Source: Spirosoma sp. (GTDB lineage Bacteria > Bacteroidota > Bacteroidia > Cytophagales > Spirosomataceae). Taken from it: 64,000 bases of DNA. The notes beneath the pieces are model-generated. The model was not told the DNA's origin, searched no databases, and saw only the letters and a program-made list of their open reading frames with translations. Shown here in pieces: positions 1-9,132 of the stretch; position 1 is the first letter of the stretch; each line of letters starts with the position of its first letter. The stretch lies in NCBI RefSeq assembly GCF_026391055.1, contig NZ_JAPLET010000022.1, positions 1,021,648-1,085,647 on the forward strand, written 5' to 3'. A program made the translations under genes and the position numbers.

Positions 1-1166
1 CCGAGTGGTACGAACAAAGCAAATGTCCCGACAATAGAAACCGGAATGGCCAGTAGCGTAATCAGCGTAGCCCGCCAGCTTTGCAGGAACAGGAATACGA
101 CCAGGATAACCAGCACCAGCGCTTCGGCCAGGGTTTCGACCACTTCGCCAATCGACACCTGAATAACTGAGACCGATTCAAACGGCACCACATATTCGAT
201 GTCTTTTGGAAACGTCTGTTTCAGTTTATCCATAGCCGCATAAACACCTTTGGCGGTTTCCAGCGCGTTACTGCCCGGCAACTGATACACCAGCAGATAC
301 GACGCCCGCTTGCCATCAACGAACGAGTTACTGGCATAGGAGAACTTACCCAGTTGCACCCGTGCTACGTCGTTCAGATACACCAGCGATCCTTTAGCCG
401 GATCGCTTCGAACGATAATTTTCCGAAAGTCCTCTTCCTTACTGAGTCGGCTGTTGGTGAAGACCGAATACTCAAACGCCTGCGACGCGGGCTGGGGCGA
501 TGCGCCTACGGAACCACCCGCTACCTGCAGGTTCTGCTCCTGTAAAGCCGCTACCACCTCATCCGGGGTAAGACCCAGTTGCGCCAGCCGATCGGGCTTG
601 AGCCAGATACGCATACTAAAATCGTCGGCCCGGCTGAAAATATCACCCACGCCCGGCACCCGTAACAGGGCATCCCGGATGTAAATGTTGGTGTAGTTGT
701 CCAGGAATGAGACGTTGTGCGTACCCTTCGGCGAATACATCGCCACCAGCATGAACAGCGATGGGTTCCGTTTCCGAACCACTACCCCAAGGCGGGTCAC
801 TTCCTGCGGTAACTGCGGCTGTGCAATACCTACCCGGTTTTGTACATCGAGCGCGGCAATGTTCACGTCGGTACCCACTTTAAAGGTAACGTTCATGCTC
901 ATGCGGCCATCGTTGGTGGCGTTGGTCTGCACATAGTCCATTCCCGGCGTACCGTTCACTTGGGTTTCAATGGGAGTCGCCACCGTTTGTTCTACCGTTT
1001 GGGCATCTGCACCGGTGTAGGTACCCGTTACCTGAACCACGGGGGGCGTAATATCCGGATACTGGCTGACCGGCAGGCTCAGCAGGGCCAGCACACCCAG
1101 TATCACAATGACGATGGATGAGACGATAGCCGTAACAGGTCGGTTTATAAATATTTCTGCGAACAT
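1..1166 (-). CDS. RND efflux pump inner-membrane permease (AcrB/HAE1 type), N-terminal part, cut by window edge
   Basis: The gene reads leftwards from ATG 1164-1166 and is still open at base 1, so about 388 N-terminal residues of a protein of about 1050 are visible. It starts with MFAEIFINRPV, the usual RND start, followed by the first membrane helix (about 10-30), then the periplasmic porter segments with SQYPDITPP and VQVTGTYTGADA. Near the edge a second hydrophobic stretch begins (VETLVEALVLVILVVFLFLQ). The family exports drugs, dyes and detergents by proton antiport, working with a periplasmic adaptor and an outer-membrane channel. Both partners are encoded directly upstream on the same strand, so this is the last visible gene of a tolC-like/adaptor/pump operon. 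A 108-bp inverted repeat separates it from the adaptor gene. Substrate unknown. Confidence 0.95.
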   Translation of the reverse strand, partial: MFAEIFINRPVTAIVSSIVIVILGVLALLSLPVSQYPDITPPVVQVTGTYTGADAQTVEQTVATPIETQVNGTPGMDYVQTNATNDGRMSMNVTFKVGTDVNIAALDVQNRVGIAQPQLPQEVTRLGVVVRKRNPSLFMLVAMYSPKGTHNVSFLDNYTNIYIRDALLRVPGVGDIFSRADDFSMRIWLKPDRLAQLGLTPDEVVAALQEQNLQVAGGSVGASPQPASQAFEYSVFTNSRLSKEEDFRKIIVRSDPAKGSLVYLNDVARVQLGKFSYASNSFVDGKRASYLLVYQLPGSNALETAKGVYAAMDKLKQTFPKDIEYVVPFESVSVIQVSIGEVVETLAEALVLVILVVFLFLQSWRATLITLLAIPVSIVGTFALFVPL

Positions 1167-1180
1167 GAGTTTTTTTAAGG

Positions 1181-1288
1181 GGTGAGGAGTGAGGAGCGAG
1201 GAGTGTACCTACGGGTTTTAACCCGTAAATCATAATGTAAGCATTTACGGGCTGAAGCCCGTAGGTACACTCTTCGCTCCTCGCTCCT
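1181..1288. repeat. Large inverted repeat between adaptor and pump genes
   Basis: Two arms of roughly 46 bp (about 1185-1230 and 1243-1288) are inverted copies of each other around a 12-nt spacer. Each arm contains a smaller palindrome, CTACGGGTTTTAACCCGTA on the left and TACGGGCTGAAGCCCGTA on the right. In RNA it could form one long hairpin or two small ones. It fills almost the whole gap between the adaptor stop and the pump start inside the operon. Confidence 0.85.
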
Positions 1289-1289
1289 G

Positions 1290-2408
1290 TTACTTACTAT
1301 TCGTTACCCGCACTTTTGCGCCTTCGCGAATCTTCTGCGTTCCTTCCGTTACGACCGTCTCGCCTTCTTTAAGGCCATCTTTCAGAATAACCTTATCGTT
1401 GATGCGTGCGCCCAGCGTCACTTTTTTCTGAGTCACTTTGCTGCTATCGCCCACCACAAACACGAAGTATTCACTCATTTGCTCGGTTACGGACTGATAC
1501 GGAATCAACACCTGTGGCTGACCAGTGCTGTTCTTCACCCGAACATTGGCGTTTATACCAACTTTTAGTTCCTTATCAGGATTAGGGAAGGCTACCCGAA
1601 CGCGCAGTGTACCCGTTTGCGGATCGACGGCCCGGTCAACGATTCGGACTGTACCGGGGTATTTATAGGTGCTGCCATCGGGCATTGCGAGAACAAGGGT
1701 TGAATCACGCCCCACACTTTTCTGGCTTTGCAACTTCAGAAAACGGGGAATCTCTGATGCATCAACCTGCAGATCAGCCGCAATCGGGTTGTCCGATGAA
1801 ATTGTATTGAGCAGTGATGAACCCGGTGCAACAGCCGCGCCGAGCCGTACCTGCGAGATACCAATAGTTCCATCCAGCGGGGCATAAATGGTCGTATATT
1901 TCAAGTTGGTACCTACCTGCCGGATGGTTGCCTGTGCGGCTTCAACCTGCATCCGGGTAGCCTCAAGCGATGCATTGGCGTTATCGACCAGTTGTTTGGC
2001 AACCGCATCCTGTTGCGCCAGCGTGTTGTACCGGTCAGCATCCTTCTGGGCCCGGTTGAGGTTGGCCTTCTGGACGTTGAGGTTTGCAACAGCCTGATCG
2101 TACCCAGCCCGGTATTGTTGTGGATCAATGGTGTACAGCTTCTGGCCCTTGCGAACCTGCTGCCCATCCTGAAAGAAAATGCCCGTAATATTACCCGACA
2201 CCTGCGGCTGGATCTCTACTTCAACCAAGGCCGTAACTGTAGCCGGGAATTGATCGTAATACGTTGCATTACCTTTCTCCACCTTCACTGCCGAAACGGC
2301 GGTTGGTGGTGGTGGCGCCTGTTGCTGTTCGTCCTTCTTACCTCCGCAGGCAGCAAGCGAAATCGTGAGTACGGCACCCGCTATGGCCAGATTTATAGAT
2401 TGTTTCAT
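1290..2408 (-). CDS. RND efflux periplasmic adaptor subunit (membrane fusion protein), lipoprotein
   Basis: A 372-residue protein of the HlyD/AcrA family that bridges the RND pump and the outer-membrane channel. I chose ATG 2406-2408 because it directly starts a lipoprotein signal peptide (MKQSINLAIAGAVLTISLAAC) with lipobox LAAC and acylated Cys21. An upstream in-frame GTG at 2441 would add 11 charged residues before it. The order is lipid anchor, a proline-rich linker (QQQAPPPPTAV), the lipoyl-like half motif (VEIQPQVSGNITGIFFQDGQ), an alpha-helical hairpin (about 100-165), then beta-barrel and membrane-proximal domains. It lies 69 bp after the outer-membrane factor gene and before the pump gene, all on the same strand. 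Confidence 0.95.
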   Translation of the reverse strand: MKQSINLAIAGAVLTISLAACGGKKDEQQQAPPPPTAVSAVKVEKGNATYYDQFPATVTALVEVEIQPQVSGNITGIFFQDGQQVRKGQKLYTIDPQQYRAGYDQAVANLNVQKANLNRAQKDADRYNTLAQQDAVAKQLVDNANASLEATRMQVEAAQATIRQVGTNLKYTTIYAPLDGTIGISQVRLGAAVAPGSSLLNTISSDNPIAADLQVDASEIPRFLKLQSQKSVGRDSTLVLAMPDGSTYKYPGTVRIVDRAVDPQTGTLRVRVAFPNPDKELKVGINANVRVKNSTGQPQVLIPYQSVTEQMSEYFVFVVGDSSKVTQKKVTLGARINDKVILKDGLKEGETVVTEGTQKIREGAKVRVTNSK

Positions 2409-2477
2409 AATTCCAGATACTCGTTTATCGTGTTTCGGCACCGGTTGGCCGGCGTCGTTGGTACGACAGACAAAAAT

Positions 2478-3818
2478 TTAAACTTGAATGGCGCCCAGGG
2501 CGCGTTGAACGTCCAACTTGCTGATTAAAACCTGATACAAGGCGTTAAACACATTCAGCCGGGCCGTTCGCAGGTCGGCCTCGGCAATGGTAACGTCCAG
2601 GTAGGTTTTTATACCGGATCGGTATTGCAGATTAATAATGCGGTACACATCTTCGGCCAGCAACTGATTCTCACGCAGGGCCAGGTAGTTAGCCAGGTTA
2701 CCCTTATAATTGGCCAGCGCCTGTGCATATTCGGCATCGACAGCGCTGGTCAGAGCTGCCAGATCCCAGTTAAGCCGCTGCACCTGCAACTCGGCAATTT
2801 TTGTTTGCTGAATCCGGCGCCCACCCTGAAAAATGGGTAACGCAACGGACAGACCGATCAGTGAGTTAGGAAACGTCTGGTTATATAACTGGCCGAAAAA
2901 GTTATTCTGGAACAACAGGTTATAGTTTGCATTGGCACTTACTGTGGGCAGATACGCCCATCGGTTATAGCGCACGTTGGCTTCCAGCAGTCGCCCCTGC
3001 GTTTGAAGCAACTGGTATTCGATGCGGCTCTGTGGGTTTACCAGCAGCGTGGTATCCATCATCACTTCGTTGGCCAGTTGTAAGGTGTCGTATGTTAAAT
3101 TAAGATTCGTATTGGGCGGATACCCCATGAGCTGCTTAAGCGTCTGCACTTTGGCGCCCACCAGGTCGCGGTATTGCTTTTGCTGGGCGCGGGAGTTATT
3201 AAGGGCGATCCGCGCACGCTGGGGGTCAGTCTTATCCACAATACCGCCCTGATACTGGTTGGTAGCGTCCTGCAAACTACGCTGAAGCCGAACAATATCC
3301 TCGCTCAGAATTTCTACCTGGCGCTGGGTCAGAATAACATCGTAGAAGGCTTTGCTGACGTTGATCACAACGTCGATCTTGTTACGAACTGTATTCTGAG
3401 TTGCCTGAGCGCGATACGTATCCGCCGTTCGGCTGGCCAGTAGTAAATCGCGGCTGAACACACTCTGGGTCAGCGAAAACGAGGCTGTCGACGTGTTCTG
3501 CGCACCCAGTGCAACCGGTCGGCGCTCACCCGTAGTGGCATCCGGAATGAGGGTAACGGGCAATTTAAGGTAGTGCAGAATGTTATACCCGGCGCCTATC
3601 TGCGGATACCAGGCTGCCAGAGAACTTTGTACCGTACGCTCGGCAATTTCCTGATCAATGACCGATTGGCGGACAATGGGCTGATGACCCAGGGCATATT
3701 GAATACAATCGGGGAGGTAGGCCTGTCTGGCTAACGAATCGGTTGTTTTTTGTGCGAAAACCGTCCCCGAATATGCGCTCATCAGCGCAATAAAGAGGAT
3801 AAACCAACAATTCTTCAT
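2478..3818 (-). CDS. TolC-family outer-membrane efflux protein
   Basis: A 446-residue outer-membrane factor and first gene of the efflux operon. The chosen ATG (3816-3818) starts a clean signal peptide, MKNCWFILFIALMSAYSGTVFAQ. In-frame starts at 3836 and 3863 would put extra residues before it. The mature protein shows the two-fold repeat of long amphipathic helices typical of OEP domains, for example the segment with QRQVEILSEDIVRLQRSL and the late segment with YRSGIKTYLDVTIAEADL. The family forms a trimeric channel-tunnel that gives the RND pump an exit through the outer membrane. The upstream region is AT-rich and has a 12-bp palindrome, TTACTTAAGTAA, at 3941-3952. Confidence 0.94.
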   Translation of the reverse strand: MKNCWFILFIALMSAYSGTVFAQKTTDSLARQAYLPDCIQYALGHQPIVRQSVIDQEIAERTVQSSLAAWYPQIGAGYNILHYLKLPVTLIPDATTGERRPVALGAQNTSTASFSLTQSVFSRDLLLASRTADTYRAQATQNTVRNKIDVVINVSKAFYDVILTQRQVEILSEDIVRLQRSLQDATNQYQGGIVDKTDPQRARIALNNSRAQQKQYRDLVGAKVQTLKQLMGYPPNTNLNLTYDTLQLANEVMMDTTLLVNPQSRIEYQLLQTQGRLLEANVRYNRWAYLPTVSANANYNLLFQNNFFGQLYNQTFPNSLIGLSVALPIFQGGRRIQQTKIAELQVQRLNWDLAALTSAVDAEYAQALANYKGNLANYLALRENQLLAEDVYRIINLQYRSGIKTYLDVTIAEADLRTARLNVFNALYQVLISKLDVQRALGAIQV

Positions 3819-4148
3819 AAAAACAGCAAGTGGCATTGGTACACCGCGACAAGGGATAGTCAACAGTGTGTACTATCCAACAACTCGTTCTGATTGCCGT
3901 TTTGTTCGCGATTAATAATAAATTAATTAAAGAACTTTGCTTACTTAAGTAATATTCCTGAAGTCAGCGCTTAAGAATTAACTAGAGCCATACCCCTGAT
4001 GTTCAGCCAGTTCATAAATTTCACCGAAGTCGTTCGTCAAAAAGTCGATTTATTATTTTTAATCAACTTCCGTCTCTAATAGCTATACAGGATACTACCT
4101 GCTTAAAACTACCTACTGCCTTTCATTTCGGAACAACTCGGTATCATG
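3819..4148. other. Divergent intergenic region between efflux operon and glnS
   Basis: This 330-bp stretch separates the leftward efflux operon from rightward glnS. I see no gene in it. It is AT-rich around 3909-3960 and contains the perfect 12-bp palindrome TTACTTAAGTAA (3941-3952), about 125 bp upstream of the outer-membrane factor start, a plausible repressor site. No clear TAnnTTTG box was found for the leftward operon. Confidence 0.6.
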
Positions 4149-4180
4149 TTTGTCAAACCCGCTCAAAGGCCGTAATTTCG
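4149..4180 (+). promoter_or_regulatory. Putative Bacteroidota promoter of glnS
   Basis: TTTG at 4149-4152 is followed after 20 nt by TAATTTCG at 4173-4180, one mismatch from the Bacteroidota -7 consensus TAnnTTTG. Transcription would start near 4187, about 20 nt before the glnS ATG. The spacing fits the known -33/-7 arrangement. This is a pattern match only. Confidence 0.45.
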
Positions 4181-4207
4181 GCCCTTTATCAGTAGCGATT
4201 TAGCGAC

Positions 4208-5920
4208 ATGTCCGAAGTAACCAGAGACGCTGACGAACCCAGCCATGCCGGGGGTTCTTTGAATTTTATTGAACAAATTGTTGAGGAGGATCTGGCCACT
4301 GGCAAAAACGGAGGCCGTATTCATACGCGCTTTCCTCCCGAACCGAACGGGTATCTGCACATTGGCCATGCCAAGTCAATTTGCCTGAACTTCGGGCTGG
4401 CAGACAAATACGGCGGGCAGACAAACCTCCGTTTCGACGATACCAACCCCGTTACAGAAGACACCGAGTACGTGGATTCGATCAAAAATGACGTGCGCTG
4501 GCTGGGGTTCGAATGGGAGAATGAGTTTTATGCATCCGATTATTTCGACCAGATTTATCAGTTCGCCGAAACGCTGATTCAGAAGGGGTTAGCTTATGTC
4601 GATGACTCCACGGCTGAGGAAATAGCCGCTCAGAAAGGAACACCCACCGAACCGGGCCGCATGAACCAGTACCGCGACCGCTCTGTGGACGAAAACCTGG
4701 ATATGTTCCGGCGCATGAAAGCGGGTGAGTATCCCGATGGGGCAAAAGTTCTGCGGGCAAAGGTCGATATGGCCTCACCAAATATGCAGTTGCGCGACCC
4801 GATCATTTACCGCATCAAACACGCGCATCACCACCGCACGGGCGACGCCTGGTGCATTTACCCGATGTACGATTTTGCCCACGGGCAGTCGGACTCCATC
4901 GAGCACATCACGCATTCGCTTTGTACGCTGGAGTTTGAAGTACACCGCCCGCTTTACGAGTGGTTTATCGACAAGCTGGAGATTTTCCCATCCCGCCAGA
5001 TCGAATTTGCGCGACTCAACCTGACCTATACGGTCATGAGCAAACGTAAACTCAAATTGCTGGTAGAAGAAGGCCACGTAACCGGCTGGGACGATCCCCG
5101 CATGCCAACCATTGCGGGCCTTCGTCGGCGTGGTTACACACCCGCCAGCCTGCGCGCGTTTGCTGACCGCATTGGCATCGCCAAACGCGATAACCTCATC
5201 GACGTAGGTTTGCTGGAGTTCTGCCTCCGCGAAGAGCTCAACAAAACCACGCATCGGGTGATGGCCGTCCTCGACGAAAAGCCCCTGAAACTAGTTATTA
5301 CAAATTACGAGGTTGGACGCGAGGAGATCATGTCGATCGAAAACAACCCCGAAGACCCGTCGGCGGGTGAGCGGAATGTGCCGTTCAGCCGAGAGGTGTA
5401 CATCGAGCGGGACGATTTTCTGGAAAATCCACCGAAGAAGTTCTTCCGACTGTTTCCTGGCGGCATGGTACGGCTGAAAGGAGCCTACATTATCAAGTGC
5501 GACGAAGTAGTAAAAGACAACGCGGGCGAGATTATCGAACTGCGCTGTTCGTACATTCCCGAAAGCCGGAGCGGTTCCGATACATCAGGTATCAACGTAA
5601 AAGGTACGATTCACTGGGTATCGGTCCCTCATGCGGTCGAAGCCGACGTTCGGTTGTATGACCGGCTCTTCTCCGTCGAGAACCCAGCCGCCGACGAGCG
5701 TGAATTCAAGGAGTTACTGAACCACAACTCGCTGGAGGTGGTGCGTGCGTTTGTAGAACCTGCGCTGGTCGAAGCAGCCCGGTCAGGAGCGCAGACCAAT
5801 TTCCAGTTCATGCGCAAAGGCTACTTCATTCTCGATCAGGACTCCACCGCCGAGCGCCCCGTTTTCAACCGTACCGTCACGCTGAAAGATGCCTGGGCAA
5901 AGGAGCAGAAGAAAGGGTAA
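4208..5920 (+). CDS. glnS: Glutamine--tRNA ligase
   Basis: A 570-residue class I aminoacyl-tRNA synthetase that charges tRNA-Gln with glutamine in the cytoplasm. Signature motifs are visible: [15 protein letters not shown] with HIGH at residues 51-54, RFDDTNP shortly after, and the KMSKS-equivalent VMSKRKL near 276-282. The C-terminal half carries the two anticodon-binding beta-barrels, ending with [13 protein letters not shown]. The length matches bacterial GlnRS. Having GlnRS means direct charging rather than only the Glu-tRNA amidotransferase route, which is common in Bacteroidota. It is flanked by a putative promoter and a strong terminator, so it is probably monocistronic. Confidence 0.98.
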   Translation: MSEVTRDADEPSHAGGSLNFIEQIVEEDLATGKNGGRIHTRFPPEPNGYLHIGHAKSICLNFGLADKYGGQTNLRFDDTNPVTEDTEYVDSIKNDVRWLGFEWENEFYASDYFDQIYQFAETLIQKGLAYVDDSTAEEIAAQKGTPTEPGRMNQYRDRSVDENLDMFRRMKAGEYPDGAKVLRAKVDMASPNMQLRDPIIYRIKHAHHHRTGDAWCIYPMYDFAHGQSDSIEHITHSLCTLEFEVHRPLYEWFIDKLEIFPSRQIEFARLNLTYTVMSKRKLKLLVEEGHVTGWDDPRMPTIAGLRRRGYTPASLRAFADRIGIAKRDNLIDVGLLEFCLREELNKTTHRVMAVLDEKPLKLVITNYEVGREEIMSIENNPEDPSAGERNVPFSREVYIERDDFLENPPKKFFRLFPGGMVRLKGAYIIKCDEVVKDNAGEIIELRCSYIPESRSGSDTSGINVKGTIHWVSVPHAVEADVRLYDRLFSVENPAADEREFKELLNHNSLEVVRAFVEPALVEAARSGAQTNFQFMRKGYFILDQDSTAERPVFNRTVTLKDAWAKEQKKG

Positions 5921-5950
5921 GGTTTAAAGAATGACAACTTATCTCAGGAC

Positions 5951-6014
5951 AGTGAAAGAGTCTATTCACAACTGCATTTTCCTTGCAGAGTGAATAAACT
6001 CTTTCACTATTTTT
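5951..6014 (+). terminator. Rho-independent terminator after glnS
   Basis: A 19-bp stem (5951-5969 with 5990-6008, one mismatch) encloses an inner CTGCA/TGCAG stem and is followed by TATTTTTATT. It lies 30 bp past the glnS stop, separating glnS from the small gene at 6022. Confidence 0.85.
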
Positions 6015-6021
6015 ATTACTT

Positions 6022-6237
6022 ATGTCTATCATCCGTAAATCCAGCAATATCAACGATATTCCGGCGTACGATAAGGAATACTGGTGGGCTAAAACGCCAC
6101 AGGAGCGACTGACTGCAGCCCTGCGGCTCATTCGACGGGCTAAAGCAATCTATTATTCCAATCCCGCAAACCCACCCCTAGGTAATGGAGGACAAGTACT
6201 TAAATCTGATAAGCCTATTCAACGAAGAAAGCGTTAA
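6022..6237 (+). CDS. Small protein upstream of a nucleotidyltransferase, possible antitoxin partner
   Basis: A 71-residue protein, MSIIRKSSNINDIPAYDKEY and onward, with the central motif EYWWAKTPQERLTAALRLIRRAK and a basic C-terminus (KPIQRRKR). Small proteins with an (E/D)YW..(K/R)TPEERL core are often encoded just before nucleotidyltransferase-like genes in bacteria. That is from memory of the arrangement, not a search. Its last 53 nt overlap the start of the downstream nucleotidyltransferase gene in another frame, which argues for translational coupling. No catalytic motif is seen. The sequence suggests a cytoplasmic, mainly helical protein. A function as antitoxin or cofactor is inferred from context only. 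Confidence 0.7.
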   Translation: MSIIRKSSNINDIPAYDKEYWWAKTPQERLTAALRLIRRAKAIYYSNPANPPLGNGGQVLKSDKPIQRRKR

Positions 6238-6622
6238 GTATGTCGTGCTGGGTGGTCATGCCGTTATTGCCCACGGCTATCTGCGTACAACGGGTGATAT
6301 CGACATCTTTGTTGAGCCCAGCGACGATAATGCGGATCGGCTGCTTCGAGCTTTATACAGATATGGCTTCACCAATGGTGAATTCGAACATGACGATTTT
6401 ACCAAAGTCCCCAACTATTTATCATTTAACCGGTATGATGAATGGATCGATTTAATGACGTTTACGCTGGGCGTCACCTTCGATGAATGCTATGAGAATC
6501 ACGTTGTTCTGGTTATTGAAAATGTGCCCACAAATGTCATTAGCCTGGCGGATTTAATCCGTAATAAACAAGCACTTGGTCGCCCTCAGGACCTCCTCGA
6601 CTTAGAGAACCTGCCCGGTTAA
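6185..6622 (+). CDS. Nucleotidyltransferase-fold protein (DUF6036/MNT-like)
   Basis: A 145-residue protein of the polymerase-beta nucleotidyltransferase superfamily. The core motif is LGGHAVIAHGYLRTTGDIDIFVEPS: the G-G-x-A helix turn followed by the metal-binding pair D-I-D. A third acidic residue may be in EWIDLMTF. Family members act as AbiEii/MNT-type toxins or antitoxins that modify tRNA or partner proteins with NMP, or have unknown roles. It starts inside the preceding gene with a 53-nt overlap, so the two are expressed together. The C-terminal NVISLADLIRNKQALGRPQDLLDLENL is typical of this subgroup. A toxin-antitoxin or defence role is an inference. Confidence 0.85.
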   Translation: MEDKYLNLISLFNEESVKYVVLGGHAVIAHGYLRTTGDIDIFVEPSDDNADRLLRALYRYGFTNGEFEHDDFTKVPNYLSFNRYDEWIDLMTFTLGVTFDECYENHVVLVIENVPTNVISLADLIRNKQALGRPQDLLDLENLPG

Positions 6623-6635
6623 ACAGAGGAGCAAA

Positions 6636-6703
6636 AGTTATTAAGTTATTAGCTGACAGCCAACTCTTTAGGCAATATCGAAGAACCTCATAACTTAGTA
6701 ACC
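6636..6703. repeat. Inverted 8-bp tandem repeat element, copy 1
   Basis: Two tandem octamers AGTTATTA (6636-6651) face an inverted pair at 6688-6703 that reads GGTTACTAAGTTATGA on the minus strand (13 of 16 identical). The element lies between two convergent genes and may end transcription from both sides. It is the shortest of three similar elements in the window. Confidence 0.6.
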
Positions 6704-6712
6704 AAGTTTCAA

Positions 6713-7216
6713 TCACTTCCCGCAAGCCACGCTCCCCGTGCACGATAGGCTCACAAATAGCTCGGACCGAATTTTCCAGCCCTGCCCGGTTTTACGCCAC
6801 ATCGACAGATAGCTGCCCGTTATGGTTTGAACACCATCTGCCCGTTGGAACCGCCCTGTCCAGTGCCCGTGTTCGGCCGCCAGCGGATTGGACGTACTTA
6901 CCTGAATACTGTCCGGCATACGAACATAACCCAGAAAAGCCGGGTCTTTGAACTGCACCGCTACCGAGGCCAGCACCGAATCACGGCCCGATACGTGCGA
7001 CCCGCTGCCCCGCGTGACGTCAATTTCCGGCAGCATTGTTTCGCCGAAGCCACTGAGGTCTCGCTTCTCTATGGCCAGGTTAGACTGCTGCCGTAAAGCC
7101 CGAATGACGGTAACCTCCGCTGATTCCAACGTACTTGTCCGGACTTTGCGTTGCGCAATCACGCTATAGGGCATCAGCAGGAGGCTAGCCAGTAGAATAC
7201 GTACGAAGAACGTCAT
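6713..7216 (-). CDS. Secreted NTF2-like (SnoaL/DUF4440-type) protein
   Basis: A 167-residue protein with a signal peptide (MTFFVRILLASLLLMPYSVIAQ) followed by one domain that resembles the NTF2/SnoaL alpha+beta cone: an N-terminal helix (VTVIRALRQQSNLAIEKRDL), a GRDSVLASVAVQFKDP segment, and C-terminal strands with HWTGRFQ, SYLSMWRKTGQGWKIRSELFV. Such proteins are usually small ligand-binding domains or enzymes acting in the periplasm. No catalytic residue can be assigned. Its start is only 6 nt past the stop of no other gene, but it lies 6 nt before the stop of the M14 peptidase on the same strand, which is the upstream gene, so both probably share a transcript. Confidence 0.8.
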   Translation of the reverse strand: MTFFVRILLASLLLMPYSVIAQRKVRTSTLESAEVTVIRALRQQSNLAIEKRDLSGFGETMLPEIDVTRGSGSHVSGRDSVLASVAVQFKDPAFLGYVRMPDSIQVSTSNPLAAEHGHWTGRFQRADGVQTITGSYLSMWRKTGQGWKIRSELFVSLSCTGSVACGK

Positions 7217-7222
7217 GGCGGG

Positions 7223-8965
7223 TTAATTAAGCCGGTAAACCGGGTAGCGATTGTGTGTTCTTTCGTAATGAGGTGTTCGCTGGTAAATAAACTCGAGCTG
7301 TGCATTGGCACTTTCGGCGAAGGCTTTGTCTGTAGCCCGTTTCTCATCCAGTTGCTTCCGCAACAACGAATCGTTTTTCACCAATTCGGCGGCTGTATCT
7401 TCAAAAATGTAGTTCGAAAAATACTCCTTCTGATCAAGTACGCTATCGAAGAAGTTCCAGGCGAAAAAGGAATCGACCGCCTGTGGTTCCAGCGTTTCGA
7501 CAATGTACCGATTGGTAGCCTGATCGGTCTGAATCATGTAATCGCCTTTATAAAACTGGATAGGCTGCATCTCCGTTCTCACTTTCACACCCGTATGAAT
7601 GAAGTGGCCTTCGTAGGGGCGCTGCGGGCTCTTATAGTCTGTAATGTAATAGGCCGAAACGGTCATGAGCGTATCCTTTGGCAGGGTTTGCAGCCGGACA
7701 CCATTTCGTTTTAATTCGCCGATAACTTCCCGCCAGGCTTGCGGAATGACATAGGTGCGGGGCTTGTCAACCTGCGTATCGACGATGAAGGTATTCCAGT
7801 AGGGTACACGCTTCGAAAACGGCTTCGACCGGTCGTAATACAGCCGCTTCAACCCCGACACCTCACTGGGTTTATAAGCCGCAGCATAGCCCAAAAAGGT
7901 AACCGAATCTGTTTTACTACGGTCAAGCCTGGTAATCAGTGCGAAGGTTTTCTGAGTACGAACGGCTTCGTTAGCCCGCTTCTGGTTCGTCAGGATGGTT
8001 TGGGCCTCGCGCTCGCACAAGCGGATGACGGCTTCATCGAACACATACGATGCCTCAACCCTCGCCGGAAAGGGCTTCCACATGTGGGTTTCCAACGTAA
8101 AGCCGAAACAGTTGAACAAGGCCGCGTATCCGGTCGAATAGCGTGGGGTATCGTTATAACCAACCAGCCCGCTTTCGGGCGTATCACCGGCATGATTCAC
8201 GTAGGGCGCGGGTGGGAAGCCTTTCGCAATGAGTAACTTATCCAGCTCCGGTTGAAAACGCGCCGTTATATAGCCCGATATCTCCGGGTAAAGTTTGTCT
8301 TTCTGGGTAGCAAAATAAGTCAGTACGTGCTGATAATCCGCGCCGTCGCTGGTGTGATTATCGACGAACACCTGTGGTTTCAGTGACTGGAACATGGCCT
8401 GAAACGCTTTCGTATTTTCGGCTTCGGCCTTTATAAAATCGCGGTTGAGGTTCAGGTTGCGGGCATTGCCGCGAAACCCATAGGACACTGGCCCGTTCTG
8501 GTTCACCCGCGACACGCCCCGGTTCAGACTACCGCCCACGTTGTAAACGGGAACAATGGCAATCAGCACGTTTTTGGGTAGGTTGTTTCCTTTGAGCAGG
8601 TTACGCGCCAGCATCATACAAGCGTCAATTCCCTCGGGTTCGCCAGGGTGAATCCCGTTATTGATCAAGAGCGTAACGCGATCCGGCCGGGCCGTAAAGT
8701 GTTTATCAGCCGCCAGCAGAAACAGGTGCAGGGGCTTCCCGCTGTCCGTTTTGCCAATCTCGATCAATTTGGCCTGCTCATACTGCCGGTCCAGCTTCTG
8801 ATACCAGTCGATGATCTGTGGGTAAGTAGCGGTTTGGGTCGTATCGCGCTCATAAGGAGTTACCTCTACGGTTTTATTCTGACCAGATACGGCGGCTGAC
8901 ACCAGCTGAGCAAGTAAAAGAACAAAGCAGGAAAAACGGGTAAGGAAGTAGGAAAGTTTGGCCAT
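7223..8965 (-). CDS. Secreted M14-family zinc carboxypeptidase
   Basis: A 580-residue zinc metallopeptidase. ATG 8963-8965 was chosen because it begins a signal peptide (MAKLSYFLTRFSCFVLLLAQ, cleavage near VSG-Q29). An upstream start at 9019 would place 18 residues before it. The zinc-binding HxxE is in NGIHPGEPEG (His106, Glu109) and the third ligand is probably the His in VDNHTSDGADY. NLNRDF provides the substrate-binding Asn/Arg pair, and LETHMWKPF is a later conserved stretch. M14 enzymes remove C-terminal residues from peptides; this one should act in the periplasm or outside the cell. It precedes the NTF2-like gene in a likely two-gene operon. Confidence 0.9.
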   Translation of the reverse strand: MAKLSYFLTRFSCFVLLLAQLVSAAVSGQNKTVEVTPYERDTTQTATYPQIIDWYQKLDRQYEQAKLIEIGKTDSGKPLHLFLLAADKHFTARPDRVTLLINNGIHPGEPEGIDACMMLARNLLKGNNLPKNVLIAIVPVYNVGGSLNRGVSRVNQNGPVSYGFRGNARNLNLNRDFIKAEAENTKAFQAMFQSLKPQVFVDNHTSDGADYQHVLTYFATQKDKLYPEISGYITARFQPELDKLLIAKGFPPAPYVNHAGDTPESGLVGYNDTPRYSTGYAALFNCFGFTLETHMWKPFPARVEASYVFDEAVIRLCEREAQTILTNQKRANEAVRTQKTFALITRLDRSKTDSVTFLGYAAAYKPSEVSGLKRLYYDRSKPFSKRVPYWNTFIVDTQVDKPRTYVIPQAWREVIGELKRNGVRLQTLPKDTLMTVSAYYITDYKSPQRPYEGHFIHTGVKVRTEMQPIQFYKGDYMIQTDQATNRYIVETLEPQAVDSFFAWNFFDSVLDQKEYFSNYIFEDTAAELVKNDSLLRKQLDEKRATDKAFAESANAQLEFIYQRTPHYERTHNRYPVYRLN

Positions 8966-9132
8966 AGGTACGTACAGACGGAATGATGTATTCTGGATTG
9001 ATTCACGAATATAAGGCAAGCGCCTTAGTTACGCCCCGACGAATAGTAATTCTGGCGGCACATCATCTTTTGCACTTACCCGTTTGATACCACATAACGT
9101 CCTATGTTATTCTACTTATAACTCGTTAAATA

